Assembly (NCBI GenBank): GCA_963678775.2
Contig: CAXXGR010000009.1
Span: 1 to 64,000 of the forward strand
Direction of reading: 5' to 3'
DNA from: JBFHIJ01 sp963678775
GTDB lineage: Bacteria; Bacteroidota; Ignavibacteria; Kapaibacteriales; UBA2268
Length of the DNA: 64,000 bases
The notes beneath the pieces were generated by a model that ran no database searches, was not told where the DNA came from, and saw nothing but the letters and a program-made list of their open reading frames with translations. Below are positions 9,106 to 18,557 of this stretch, piece by piece; the stretch's first letter is position 1; each line of letters opens with the position of its first letter. Both the position numbers and the translations under genes were made by a program.

Positions 9106-9248
9106 CTATCTTGCAACTACAAACTGCTTCAAGAAAGCTCTACCTTCGGATTTAATTTTCAGGAAGTAAGTGCCTGAACTAAGATTAGAAATATCAATTT
9201 GGTTTCCGTTGCTTTCTGTATTGAATGATTTGCCGTTTAGGTTAATTA
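9106..9248 (-). repeat. 143-bp sorting-domain repeat, copy 2
   Basis: Partner of 6867-7009. Outside this segment the two adjacent genes are not alignable at the nucleotide level, so the segment looks like a recently exchanged or copied C-terminal cassette. Confidence 0.95.
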
Positions 9249-12200
9249 TTTCTATCTGTTCTACAAGACCTTCCAAAGAATAGTTAATGTACTCTGTTGC
9301 AGGATTTGGAGAGATAGAAAGTCTTTCACTTTGTCTCAAGTCCTCTCCTACTGAAACTCCAACAGCAGTACCTTCCAGCCTCACATTGTAAATATGATTC
9401 TCAGGGTCGTTAGAATATATAGCTAAGTTTGCTAAATAATACCCTGCTTTTGTTGGGGAAAATCGAATATTCAGTTCATCCGTCTCACTTTCAAATAAAG
9501 TGTTATCAGTAAATAAAGAAACTAATTCAAAATATGCTTTGTCGGATCCATAAACAACTACAGAATCAATTTTTAAAGCCTCTTTCCCAATATTGCTAAA
9601 CTGCATACTCTTTTCTTCAAAAACACCGTCAGCAAGCGTAATTTTCCCAAAATCTATTCTATCTGATGCTGATGTGATTTGTGGTGCAACATCACTGAAC
9701 TCACATTGATCTAAGAAAAAGTGATTACCTTTTTCTCCGGGATTAACTGCAAATCTTATGAGTACTCTTTTGCCAACGCATTCCTTTAACGAAACAAAGA
9801 TTTTATCGCTATATTTAATATTTTTTGTATAATCTTCGCTTTCGCTTTTGAAAGTAGACTCAGGTTTAAATGATTGTATCAACTCCCAAGTTTTACCATG
9901 ATCCGGAGAGTATTCAATTTCATATTCAGGAAGCACCGTTTCGAAACCTAACCCGTCCAAAGCATAATTATATGACAGAAATGCCTTCTCTTTGGATGTC
10001 AGATTAATCTCTCCAAAAAGTAGATAAGAAGTCTTTGCGTCTACACCGGCATCGTCATTCCAATGGAAAACAACGGTTTTATCTGTTTGCTCAGCAGCGT
10101 TCCCGGAAAGCTTTATAATACCGGTACGAGTAACAAATGCGTCGTATAAAAACATGCCGGAGTTTTGTCCGCCAATTCTATCAAAACCATATCCTACTGA
10201 CGAAGCCTCTTCAAAATCAAAACCGGAATAATCAAAAGCATCTTTTTGCAACCTTAAGCCTTCCAGCAAAATGGAGTTGTCAGAAGGTGTGCAATCGACT
10301 ATGTATTCGCCTGTTACTTCTGAGTTATTTATATTCTCAAATCCCCAAAAAGAATATAAAAAGTTGCCATAATCATCAATTTTTACAGAGTCGAATTCAA
10401 CTATTATGGATTTATTTTTTTCAAGGTATTGAGTAACTGTTTTTGAATACATCTTATCTTGAAACTTAAAGTGCAAGTCAAATTGTGTAACATCCTGCTT
10501 CCCATTATTCCTTACTTCTACTCTAGGTTTGATATAATCATATATGTAATTAGAAGTTTTCGTTTTGTCTTCTAAAGACAACATTACTTTATGTTGGTCT
10601 GGGATTTCAATTTCTGAAGATGTTGCATTCAGAGTTCCTACATCATCTCGCTCTATAAAAGCAACCACTTTCAAGTTTACTAAATCTAACTTGGTGTTCC
10701 TTATAGAATCAGGTAGTATAACAGTATAGCTTTTCTCCCCCATAATATCAGCAGAAGTATTTTCTATGCTGTCTCCAGTAACTTTCTCTGTAAGTGACAT
10801 TCTAAATACATTTTGGAGTAAATATTCACCATCTGTAGCAATTTGAGCCGGATTAGATTCTTTGAACTTCATAGCTGTTTTGATATTATCTTGAAGCAGA
10901 TAAACTGATAATTTATGCCCTCCAACCGAGGTGGATGTAAAATAATAAGAAACATCAGCAGTTAGCTTCCTTGTTTCCGGATTTACATCTGCATTTACCT
11001 GCATATTTACAGCAGAAAACACATCCAGACTTTCTTCAAGCTCTGTCCTAATTTCTTCATGATGGTATTTAGGCTCAAAGCCAACAGTTGTTATTAGGTT
11101 AAAGTATTTATTACGATTTACAACAAGTGAGTTGTTAAATTGAATACCTATCTCTTCAACAATAACATCCGCTTCTGCTGTTCTTAAATCTTTAATTTCA
11201 TTGATTTTTGGCGCAGTTTCTATATTATCCGGGTGATATGTAATTAAACATAAAGAATCAGGGTATTCTCTTTCCAGCTGCTGAGCAAATTTATCTTCCT
11301 CAGTGGCATCACTTCGATAAATTCCAGATCTGTATTCATACAAAGCAACACGTTTAGAAGGTTTAGAGCTTACTTTCTCAGCGGCATCAGATATGTACAG
11401 CCCTTGCTCGGTATAAGCATATATTTTATTATCAACAAACTCCACAGCAAATACATACTCGCCGGTTACATCTTCCAATATATTTTTGAAAGTAAATCGT
11501 TTAGTCTGCATTTTGAGCCCTTCAACGCCTGCAAAATATAACACTCCATCTTCTAACTGTACATTATCAAACGGTAAGTCCGGAGCTTTAAATCTAACAG
11601 GGTTTTCTTCCTGAGTAAATGATTCGCCATAATCATCTGAGAGATAAATATGTGACTCACCCACAAGGTAAATCTCTTCCCCGTGGACAAAAATCTTGAC
11701 TAGTTTGTCGTTGCTCTGAAACACATTTAGTGGGATGCTATCTCTTTCATTAGTACTGATATTATTTGTAATTAGCTTGAGATTTGTTTCGTTTTTTGTT
11801 TCCAGATAATAATGCAGCAATGGATTGTTTAAATCAACACCTGCTAAATATTTATCTTCTTGAGTCAATTCAAATTGGTCTACAATCTGACCACTTTGAA
11901 TATAAACTATATGTTCATTATCATCATTTACAAAATCACATGATAAAACTTCGAGTCCCTTAGAATCGCTTATTATTCTAAATGAATTAACATTTGCAAG
12001 TAAAGCAGAGCTTGTTACATCGTTTAAATAGAGATTAAAATCATCGGTCAATAAATATTCTCTACCATCTTTAGTAATATATTTTTTACGGAATTGATGT
12101 TCTATATTTTGCCAGAATAATGAGTCTTTAGACTGGATATATGTTGTAGTCAGTTGCTGGTTTTGGAAATATATATTGTCATCTTTCTTTCTGTAAGTTC

Positions 12201-13263
12201 CGTAAGGTGTATTTCGTAAACTTATACTCGAAACACTATCTTTCTCTAAATCATATTTTTTATAATCTCCATTTTTTAAATAGCAATGAGCATCTATTAT
12301 GGATGGTCTTTCTATTCCGGTAAAATACCAGGTATGTCCAAAATCAGGAGATACACAGTATTGCATTTGAAATTTTCCGTTAGAGTCTTTAAGCTTCTTT
12401 GATGCTGCTATCGCATTCCCACTAAAGTAATACTCATTCCCTTCAATTGACCCCGCAGGATAAAGCTCCGCAAAAACATCACTCATTTCAAACCATACAC
12501 CCCAGTTTTCACCTCTATCAGTACTTCGGTATATATTGCCGGGCGAATCCCAAATAAAGATATAAATAGTATCACCTTTGACAACAGTCGGATCATAAGA
12601 CCATTTTAGAATATGATTCGGGATAGCTTTCCCCTCGTAGTCACCAGTATTAATATTATAATAAACAGCAGAGTCACGAGCATAAGAAGATTGTTTAATA
12701 TAAAACAAAGTAGAATCGTTGGCAGCTTGAAGCTGGTTAAAAAACACATAATCTTCATGTACAAAATATTTCCAGGATTTACATGAATCTGTAGTAAAAG
12801 CTATAGCATCTTCTCTATCTTGAGCTATATAAAAATTGCTCCCTACAACAGTATTATAATGATTTTGATAGCTTGTAGTCAAAGATATCTTACCTACTTC
12901 AGATGTAGATTTATACCAGTTCCTACCCCCATCATGAGAATAATAATTATCATCTAAGCGAAATGATTCGAGAAATAACACATTGAAAAACGGGTTCGTT
13001 ATTCCTGTATAGTTATCAAAATCAACCGTATCTACTCCAAGATCAAAGAACATTTGTTTCATCGTAAATTCAAAGTCATAATCTACCCTGTATGACAATA
13101 TACTTGGTAAAGAGTCAAGACCTTTATAATTAACATCTCCGGATTTTTGATCATAATCTAACCTATAAAATGGAAGCGATGGAAGTGTGTTTTTTTTCCA
13201 CTCTAGAGCACTTAAACTTGCTACACTAATAATCAAAACTATTAAGTAAACTAACTTTCTCAT
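9106..13263 (-). CDS. Large T9SS-sorted multidomain protein with Omp28-like region (1385 aa)
   Basis: It has a signal peptide (MRKLVYLIVLIISVASLSA). Residues about 20-620 carry Asp-box-like repeats (YSHDGGRNW, RSTDRGENW, YLSDDYGESF), as in the neighbouring gene. Residues about 637-870 (KRVALYEYRSG to KVVAFIERDDVG) resemble the Omp28/thioredoxin-like family but lack its CxxC. About 1009-1190 is a MAM/lectin-like beta sandwich (VFHWNDDAG, EYSPDHGKTWE). About 1192-1300 is a choice-of-anchor-D domain (IDFGKITLADG, NIRFSPTKAG). The last 75 residues are a T9SS sorting domain (ISPNPATEYINYS, QFVVAR). It is probably a surface adhesin or structural protein. The domain limits are by-eye estimates. Confidence 0.8.
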   Translation of the reverse strand: MRKLVYLIVLIISVASLSALEWKKNTLPSLPFYRLDYDQKSGDVNYKGLDSLPSILSYRVDYDFEFTMKQMFFDLGVDTVDFDNYTGITNPFFNVLFLESFRLDDNYYSHDGGRNWYKSTSEVGKISLTTSYQNHYNTVVGSNFYIAQDREDAIAFTTDSCKSWKYFVHEDYVFFNQLQAANDSTLFYIKQSSYARDSAVYYNINTGDYEGKAIPNHILKWSYDPTVVKGDTIYIFIWDSPGNIYRSTDRGENWGVWFEMSDVFAELYPAGSIEGNEYYFSGNAIAASKKLKDSNGKFQMQYCVSPDFGHTWYFTGIERPSIIDAHCYLKNGDYKKYDLEKDSVSSISLRNTPYGTYRKKDDNIYFQNQQLTTTYIQSKDSLFWQNIEHQFRKKYITKDGREYLLTDDFNLYLNDVTSSALLANVNSFRIISDSKGLEVLSCDFVNDDNEHIVYIQSGQIVDQFELTQEDKYLAGVDLNNPLLHYYLETKNETNLKLITNNISTNERDSIPLNVFQSNDKLVKIFVHGEEIYLVGESHIYLSDDYGESFTQEENPVRFKAPDLPFDNVQLEDGVLYFAGVEGLKMQTKRFTFKNILEDVTGEYVFAVEFVDNKIYAYTEQGLYISDAAEKVSSKPSKRVALYEYRSGIYRSDATEEDKFAQQLEREYPDSLCLITYHPDNIETAPKINEIKDLRTAEADVIVEEIGIQFNNSLVVNRNKYFNLITTVGFEPKYHHEEIRTELEESLDVFSAVNMQVNADVNPETRKLTADVSYYFTSTSVGGHKLSVYLLQDNIKTAMKFKESNPAQIATDGEYLLQNVFRMSLTEKVTGDSIENTSADIMGEKSYTVILPDSIRNTKLDLVNLKVVAFIERDDVGTLNATSSEIEIPDQHKVMLSLEDKTKTSNYIYDYIKPRVEVRNNGKQDVTQFDLHFKFQDKMYSKTVTQYLEKNKSIIVEFDSVKIDDYGNFLYSFWGFENINNSEVTGEYIVDCTPSDNSILLEGLRLQKDAFDYSGFDFEEASSVGYGFDRIGGQNSGMFLYDAFVTRTGIIKLSGNAAEQTDKTVVFHWNDDAGVDAKTSYLLFGEINLTSKEKAFLSYNYALDGLGFETVLPEYEIEYSPDHGKTWELIQSFKPESTFKSESEDYTKNIKYSDKIFVSLKECVGKRVLIRFAVNPGEKGNHFFLDQCEFSDVAPQITSASDRIDFGKITLADGVFEEKSMQFSNIGKEALKIDSVVVYGSDKAYFELVSLFTDNTLFESETDELNIRFSPTKAGYYLANLAIYSNDPENHIYNVRLEGTAVGVSVGEDLRQSERLSISPNPATEYINYSLEGLVEQIEIINLNGKSFNTESNGNQIDISNLSSGTYFLKIKSEGRAFLKQFVVAR

Positions 13264-13581
13264 TTTATACCTCTAACAATATTTAATTAGCTATCTATTA
13301 TTAGAAACACATTTAATTATAAAAGGTCTCAATATCATCGGGAACTAAGATAGTGATTGTTCCAAACTTAGAGGTTACATTAGTAAACATATACACTTTA
13401 TACTCATAAGATTATTGACTAACAACATAAGTTCCTTCTAGTTATGGATTAGCCTAACGCTGTTAATCTCCTCAATTAATGCCAGTACTTTACCCTATAG
13501 TTTATACCCATGCTGGGCGCACCCAAAAAAAAAAGACGCCCAAAAGAGCGTCTCTATAAAATATTCTGTTAGTTGCTGTTC
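13264..13581. other. Intergenic region with the mscS terminator
   Basis: This 318-bp gap holds the mscS terminator at 13524-13553 and, on the gene-9106 side, presumably that gene's promoter. I could not identify the promoter convincingly. No reading frame or RNA gene stands out. Confidence 0.4.
13524..13553 (-). terminator. Rho-independent terminator of DUF3078-mscS
   Basis: On the minus strand AGACGC and GCGTCT form a stem with an eight-base loop, followed by a run of nine T. It lies 28 bp after the mscS stop. Confidence 0.9.
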
Positions 13582-14391
13582 TTATTTAGCATTTTGAATA
13601 TGCACATCTGTTTGAGGGAATGGGATAGAGATTTTGTTTTCGTCAAATTTAAGTTTAACCTGCTCTATCATGTCAAAGTGTACATTCCAATAGTCTTCTG
13701 TTTTAGCCCATACTCTAACAGTTAAGTTAACAGAACTATCTGCAAGCTCGCCAACTGCAATCATATAAGTTGGGTCTTTCATGATTCTTTCGTCTGCTTC
13801 TATAATATCTTTTATTACATTTCTTGCTTTTTTGATGTCATCACCATAACCTATACCAAAAGAAAAATCAACTCTTCTTGTTTTTTCTAATGTATAGTTT
13901 GTAATAGCACCACCTGCAAGAGGCCCGTTAGGTAAAATGATTGTTTTATTATCAGGAGTTTTCAGTATAGTATTAAATACTTGAATAGAGTTAACTGCAC
14001 CCATAAAGCCTTGTGCTTCTATAAAATCACCTACTTTAAAAGGCTTAAAGAATAGAATCAGCACTCCGCCTGCAAAGTTACCTAAACTGCCCTGAAGCGC
14101 CATACCAATAGCAAAACCGGCAGAAGCAAGAATAGCCACAAACGAAGTAGTGTCAACACCAACGATAGATACTACACTTAATATCAGCAATGTCTTCATT
14201 AAAATATTGAAAAGCGAAGATAAAAACTTACGCAAAGACGCATCTATGTCTCTTTTCTCAATCGCTACTTCCAATAGATAAGTCATTTTTTTAATAACTT
14301 TAAAACCTATCCAAAGAGTCAACAAAGCCAGTAAAGCTTTTGGAGCATAAAATTGGATATTGCTCAATAAAATGTCAATAAAATTTTCCAT
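13582..14391 (-). CDS. mscS: Small-conductance mechanosensitive channel, MscS family
   Basis: A 269-residue inner-membrane channel that opens under membrane tension and releases solutes on hypo-osmotic shock. Three hydrophobic segments precede the pore helix, whose Gly/Ala-rich face is visible in FAIGMALQGSLGNFAGG (about 92-108). The conserved FFKPFKVGDFIE follows, then TIILPNGPLAGGAITNYT and the mixed alpha/beta cytoplasmic domain with FSFGIGYGDD. The length is typical of compact MscS proteins. An AGGAG that overlaps the stop codon of the upstream DUF3078 gene is its ribosome-binding site, so the two genes are co-transcribed and probably coupled. A strong terminator follows. Confidence 0.95.
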   Translation of the reverse strand: MENFIDILLSNIQFYAPKALLALLTLWIGFKVIKKMTYLLEVAIEKRDIDASLRKFLSSLFNILMKTLLILSVVSIVGVDTTSFVAILASAGFAIGMALQGSLGNFAGGVLILFFKPFKVGDFIEAQGFMGAVNSIQVFNTILKTPDNKTIILPNGPLAGGAITNYTLEKTRRVDFSFGIGYGDDIKKARNVIKDIIEADERIMKDPTYMIAVGELADSSVNLTVRVWAKTEDYWNVHFDMIEQVKLKFDENKISIPFPQTDVHIQNAK

Positions 14392-14399
14392 GTGATCTC

Positions 14400-15254
14400 C
14401 TAAAATAGATTAAGTGTTACACCAAGTTGCAAAGCTTCTTTAACTTGAGTACGAAGTGATTGACTTTGTTCATATACTACTAATACGTTGAGATTGACTA
14501 CGATATACTTGTTTACTTGTGCACTAATTGTATTATCGAAACGCACATCCCAAACATCCATTTTATCAAATCGAGTAAATAGTCTTAGTTTGCTTTTTAC
14601 AAGCATATTATCCATAAAGGAATACTCAACATCTGTAACTGATTCTATACCGGTTTCAAATTTGAAATCTTCTATTTCATCAGTTGTTTCAGGATCATCA
14701 GTATAGCCTGTATAAGTAGAGGCAAATGTTTCCTGGAGTGCTACACCAAGTCGAGTTTGTACAATTTTAGAGCTATTATAAGTGAAACCAAGAGACTGTG
14801 AGATATATCCGGGATCAAAGAAGTCAGACATTTGAACATATTCTTCTATGTCTTTATTAAACTTATATCCCGGAGCAACAGTTGAGCGAACAGTGTTAGA
14901 AAAATAAGGGTCAACTGCCCAACCTATACGTTTAGCCAATACATTTTCAAGGTAAAATTCGTTGTCATTTGTTCTAAAATCGTCTTCTCCCATCTTTGTT
15001 TGACCATAAGCCACTTTTAAACTATTCGTAAAAATAAGAGACTCGTTTTTGTAGTTCAATTCGAAGTTCCCGACTATGGTATAAGTCATGGAGTTTTCTC
15101 CACCCTGGGACCAATTACTAAAAGCCATCTGCGAAATATTTACACCCGCAGTGCCTTTGGGAATCCATTTGTTTAAATCGGGATCTTTTTCTGCTTCTTT
15201 CTGAGCAAAAGCTATAAACGGAATAAATAAGATAAGTAGGACATACTTATACAT
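14400..15254 (-). CDS. DUF3078 outer-membrane beta-barrel-like protein
   Basis: A 284-residue exported protein with a signal peptide (MYKYVLLILFIPFIAFA) and the DUF3078 signature around residues 40-75: GVNISQMAFSNWSQGGEN, then alternating short strands such as NYKNESLIFTNSLKVAYGQ. The even pattern of amphipathic strands and the final aromatic residue (VTLNLF) suggest an outer-membrane barrel. DUF3078 is common in Bacteroidota; its function is unknown. It precedes mscS with an eight-base gap, so an envelope-stress link is possible but inferred only from position. Confidence 0.75.
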   Translation of the reverse strand: MYKYVLLILFIPFIAFAQKEAEKDPDLNKWIPKGTAGVNISQMAFSNWSQGGENSMTYTIVGNFELNYKNESLIFTNSLKVAYGQTKMGEDDFRTNDNEFYLENVLAKRIGWAVDPYFSNTVRSTVAPGYKFNKDIEEYVQMSDFFDPGYISQSLGFTYNSSKIVQTRLGVALQETFASTYTGYTDDPETTDEIEDFKFETGIESVTDVEYSFMDNMLVKSKLRLFTRFDKMDVWDVRFDNTISAQVNKYIVVNLNVLVVYEQSQSLRTQVKEALQLGVTLNLF

Positions 15255-15376
15255 AGATTAAGTCTCCAAAGTTGAATTGATAAATATTTTGTATAAACGG
15301 CAAAGCTTGTAAAATATTAGATTCTTTTGATAAATCAAGTGTTTTTACTGAGTTAATAATTAATTCATTAGCTTTG

Positions 15377-16906
15377 TTATAAGCTAAGAACTTTTAAAGC
15401 TGTCTTTATTCCATCTGCTGCTGAGCTGGTAATACCTCCGGCATATCCACTCCCCTCACCGCAAATAAAAAGATTATCTATCCCCGCAGCATTGCCATTA
15501 TCATCTTTGATTACTTGAACAGGTGAAGAGGTTTTACTTTCCAAACCTATAAGCATTCCACTGCTGTATCCTCTCATCTTGCGGTCAAAATCCAGAAGCC
15601 CCTGACGCAAATTATCAATAACCTGTTTTGGCAGCATATCCTGCAGTGCTGCCGCTTTCAATCCCAACGGATACGAGCTGTCATTTAATCTGCCACTTGC
15701 TTTGCCATTTATAAAATCAGAAATAAGCATAGATGGAGCAGAGTAGCCTTTTGAGTATTCATAGAAGGAATTTTCTAAACCTGCAAGCATTTCTAATGCT
15801 TCAAGTGGATCTACCTCTCTGCCTTCTATCTCATTGTAATTCAAACTGGCAACCACTGCCGCATTTGCATAAGGAGAATTTCTTTTATAGTTGCTCATGC
15901 CATTTACTATATTCATACCTTCGTGCGTTGCTGCAGGCACTACAATCCCACCCGGGCACATGCAGAATGTAAATGCTGAGCCTCCACTGGTTTTGGAGGT
16001 CAGTCTATACTCCGCAGCTTTTACTCCGTCCAAGCTCGCTCTTCCCCATTGAGCAGTATTCACTAATTCTTGTTTGTGCTCAGCTCTGGAACCAATAGCA
16101 AACCCTTTTGTTCTAAATCGAACTCCGTTTTGTATAAGCATTTTATATGTTTCATACGAGGAATGTCCGGGAGCTATTATATAATAATCTGCTTCTATCT
16201 GCCCGGCAGAGCTTTCTGCTTGAACTATAGTTCTTCCATTCTTTTCAATTCCGGTCAACTTAGTAGAAAATAATATTTTACCGCCTTCCGCTTCGAACTG
16301 AGTTCTTAAGTTGGTCACTACAGTTCTTAGAATATCACTACCTATATGAGGATGGGCTAAATATTTAATTTCTTCGGGTGCTCCTGCTTTAACATATTCT
16401 TCAAATATAAATTGTTTCTCTAATGAAATAGATTTAGTTCTTGAAGTAAGCTTTCCATCCGAAAAAGTACCCGCTCCACCTTCGCCAAAACCATAGTTGC
16501 TATATTCAATCAACTCCCCTGTCTTTTCGAAGCTAAGTATATCTTTATGTCTGTCCTTTACCTTTTTTCCCTGCTCTATCAGTGTAACTTGGTATCCGGC
16601 TTTTTGTAAAACATAAGCAGAGAAAAATCCTGCCGGACCACTACCCACAACTAAAACTGTTTTGCTTTTTTCCATTTTAGGGATAAGTAGCTTTTGCACT
16701 TCTATAGTGTCATCACCCTTTATGGCTTCTGATTTGACCAAGACAGAAATTAACCAGTGGATTTTTCTTTTATTCCTTGCATCTAAACTCTTTTTATCTA
16801 TAGAGTATTCGAAGTCAGAGGTTTTAATTTCTAAGGCAATTAATTTTTCCAACTGTTCTGATGTATAGTCAGTAGGCAGTTTTATATTTATCTTTTTGTA
16901 TGGCAT
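15377..16906 (-). CDS. FAD-dependent dehydrogenase, COG2509 family
   Basis: A 509-residue flavoprotein. After an N-terminal domain of about 85 residues (NIKLPTDYTSEQLEKLI, RNKRKIHW) comes the dinucleotide-binding motif VVGSGPAGFFSAYVLQKAG. The family-specific YGFGEGGAGTFSDGKLTSR then follows, with HPHIGSD, a CMCPGG Cys-containing motif, SGMLIGLESKTSSPVQV and the closing FAD motif LFICGEGSGYAGGITSSAADG. This matches the widespread COG2509 'uncharacterized FAD-dependent dehydrogenase' family, whose substrate is not established. It is a cytosolic stand-alone gene whose start is preceded by GAGAG. No redox partner is adjacent. Confidence 0.9.
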   Translation of the reverse strand: MPYKKINIKLPTDYTSEQLEKLIALEIKTSDFEYSIDKKSLDARNKRKIHWLISVLVKSEAIKGDDTIEVQKLLIPKMEKSKTVLVVGSGPAGFFSAYVLQKAGYQVTLIEQGKKVKDRHKDILSFEKTGELIEYSNYGFGEGGAGTFSDGKLTSRTKSISLEKQFIFEEYVKAGAPEEIKYLAHPHIGSDILRTVVTNLRTQFEAEGGKILFSTKLTGIEKNGRTIVQAESSAGQIEADYYIIAPGHSSYETYKMLIQNGVRFRTKGFAIGSRAEHKQELVNTAQWGRASLDGVKAAEYRLTSKTSGGSAFTFCMCPGGIVVPAATHEGMNIVNGMSNYKRNSPYANAAVVASLNYNEIEGREVDPLEALEMLAGLENSFYEYSKGYSAPSMLISDFINGKASGRLNDSSYPLGLKAAALQDMLPKQVIDNLRQGLLDFDRKMRGYSSGMLIGLESKTSSPVQVIKDDNGNAAGIDNLFICGEGSGYAGGITSSAADGIKTALKVLSL

Positions 16907-17017
16907 TTTTCTCTCTTCATATTTTGTTTAGATACAAATTTACGTATTCCACGACGAAACAAATACACTAAATTATACATGAGATACAAGAAGGTGCTGG
17001 ACATTAGAGAATCTAAT

Positions 17018-18457
17018 TCAAAGCAAGTCATATTTACTTATAAATGTCTTTTCCCTCTTGCTTGGAGAGTTTTTCAGATAAGGGAGCACATCCGAAGTAT
17101 GACCTATCATGTCATGGATATAACTTAGGCAATCTACTTGATCGTCATGTTTCCCGTTTGGAAATTCTAACAGCTCGCTCTCAAAACTTTGTAGCCATGG
17201 TGCATAACTTAAGAAGTATATATCACCCAACTCAACCTTTGAGACTATCTGCAGTGCTCGAGAGAGTTTATCTTTATGAGGTAAAAGTTTTTTAACAGGG
17301 ATACCATTACGAGATAGCTCTTTGACCAAAGCAAGCTGGTACTGAACGCTTTCGATACCTATAAGCACAGGCGTATATTGCTTATTTACCTGCTCTACAA
17401 GTTTGAAATGATGAGTAGGGTCAAAATGCTCTCTTATTATTTCTATAATAAAGATTTTTTTGTCTTTACTAACAGCAAAAACAAGAACGACACTGTAATC
17501 TGCCAACTCGGAAGTGCTTATCGCCAAATCTACAGTTGCATAATACTTACAACCGGATTTTAATACCCTTTCATTTTCTGCAGTAAAATACAATTCGCTC
17601 TCCGAAAAATATTTAAAATGCCTTTTATTGAACACTGCACCATCTGCCGGGCTTGGAGTCTGCTGATACAAAGCAGCAAACCAATATTTACCCAAAGCTT
17701 TTTTGATATCATTTAGTTTTTTTTCGTCATATCGCTTCTGCCATAAAGCTTCACCTACATCTCTTTGTAAAATGTCATTGCTGTCCGCAAAGGCTGGGAT
17801 TGATACAAATTCCCAACTTTTATCTTCTGCATACATCGCTTTGAGTCTCCCACATAAGTCATCTTCGTGCCATCTGGTCATCAGTAATATCATTATGCCA
17901 CCGGGTTCAATTCTGGTAAAGGCAGTAGCTTTAAACCATTCAAACAAAGAGTTCCTTTGATGTGCACTATTGGCTTCTGCATCATTTTTCACAGGGTCGT
18001 CTATAATTAGTAAGTCTGCACCTTTGCCTGTTATAGGGCCACCGGCTCCAACACAACTCATGCTTCCGCTATGCCCATCAAGAGAAAAGAAGCTGCTACT
18101 CCTTTGGTCTTTGCTTATAGAAACTCCTAATATCTCGGCGTTATCTGACAATAAAGACTTCACTTTTTGCCCCCATTCTGCAGCAAAAGAAGATTCATAG
18201 GAAGTAAGGATAATCCTTTTATTAGGGAAAGTAGTCAAATACCATAGAGGCAAAAACTTAGATAAATATTCTGATTTTCCATGGCGAGGCGGCATATTGA
18301 TACATAAGTATTTACTTCCGGAAGCAATTGACTTTAGTATCAGTCTTTCAATGTATTCAATATGTTTAGGGATTAGATATTGCCCTTCCGTGAGCCAATA
18401 AGCCATAGTTGAAGGAGAAATATTTAATATTTTGGAAAATCCGCTCATATTTTTCAT
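17018..18457 (-). CDS. Phage-type large terminase (TerL), isolated
   Basis: Terminases pack phage DNA into capsids, using an N-terminal ATPase and a C-terminal RNase-H-like nuclease. Both parts are here in 479 residues, a normal length. The ATPase part has Walker A PPRHGKS (56-62), Walker B LLIIDDP (149-155) and the coupling motif LLMTRWHEDD (191-200). The nuclease acidic residues are D310 (YATVDLAIS), E369 (IGIES) and D438/D439 (GKHDDQVDCLSY). All key residues are present, so nothing suggests decay. The surprise is the setting: no portal, capsid, small terminase or integrase gene lies nearby, only a flavoprotein and a glycosyltransferase. AAAGG precedes ATG 18457 at eight bases. It may be a domesticated or gene-transfer-agent-like component, or a phage remnant. 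Confidence 0.85.
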   Translation of the reverse strand: MKNMSGFSKILNISPSTMAYWLTEGQYLIPKHIEYIERLILKSIASGSKYLCINMPPRHGKSEYLSKFLPLWYLTTFPNKRIILTSYESSFAAEWGQKVKSLLSDNAEILGVSISKDQRSSSFFSLDGHSGSMSCVGAGGPITGKGADLLIIDDPVKNDAEANSAHQRNSLFEWFKATAFTRIEPGGIMILLMTRWHEDDLCGRLKAMYAEDKSWEFVSIPAFADSNDILQRDVGEALWQKRYDEKKLNDIKKALGKYWFAALYQQTPSPADGAVFNKRHFKYFSESELYFTAENERVLKSGCKYYATVDLAISTSELADYSVVLVFAVSKDKKIFIIEIIREHFDPTHHFKLVEQVNKQYTPVLIGIESVQYQLALVKELSRNGIPVKKLLPHKDKLSRALQIVSKVELGDIYFLSYAPWLQSFESELLEFPNGKHDDQVDCLSYIHDMIGHTSDVLPYLKNSPSKREKTFISKYDLL

Positions 18458-18461
18458 TTGA

Positions 18462-18493
18462 TTTGCCTTTGCACTATTTTGTAAGTATTTTTG
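18462..18493 (+). promoter_or_regulatory. Candidate Bacteroidota-type promoter of the GT2 gene
   Basis: TTTG at 18462-18465 and TATTTTTG at 18486-18493 fit the TTTG-N20-TAnnTTTG arrangement of Bacteroidota primary promoters, about 65 bp before the GT2 start. TTTG is common in AT-rich DNA, so the match could be chance. Confidence 0.35.
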
Positions 18494-18557
18494 TCATATA
18501 AGTTATACTGTTAGCTTGCTATCCTTTGAAAACCATTTAAAATTCTTATAGGTTAAA

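Noticed and set aside
10137..10436. Plus-strand 99-codon frame inside the large T9SS gene
   Set aside because: Antisense to a well-supported coding sequence, without a ribosome site or recognisable domain.
17018..18457. A prophage around the terminase gene
   Set aside because: No portal, capsid, tail, lysis or integrase genes, and no attachment repeats, are visible on either side.
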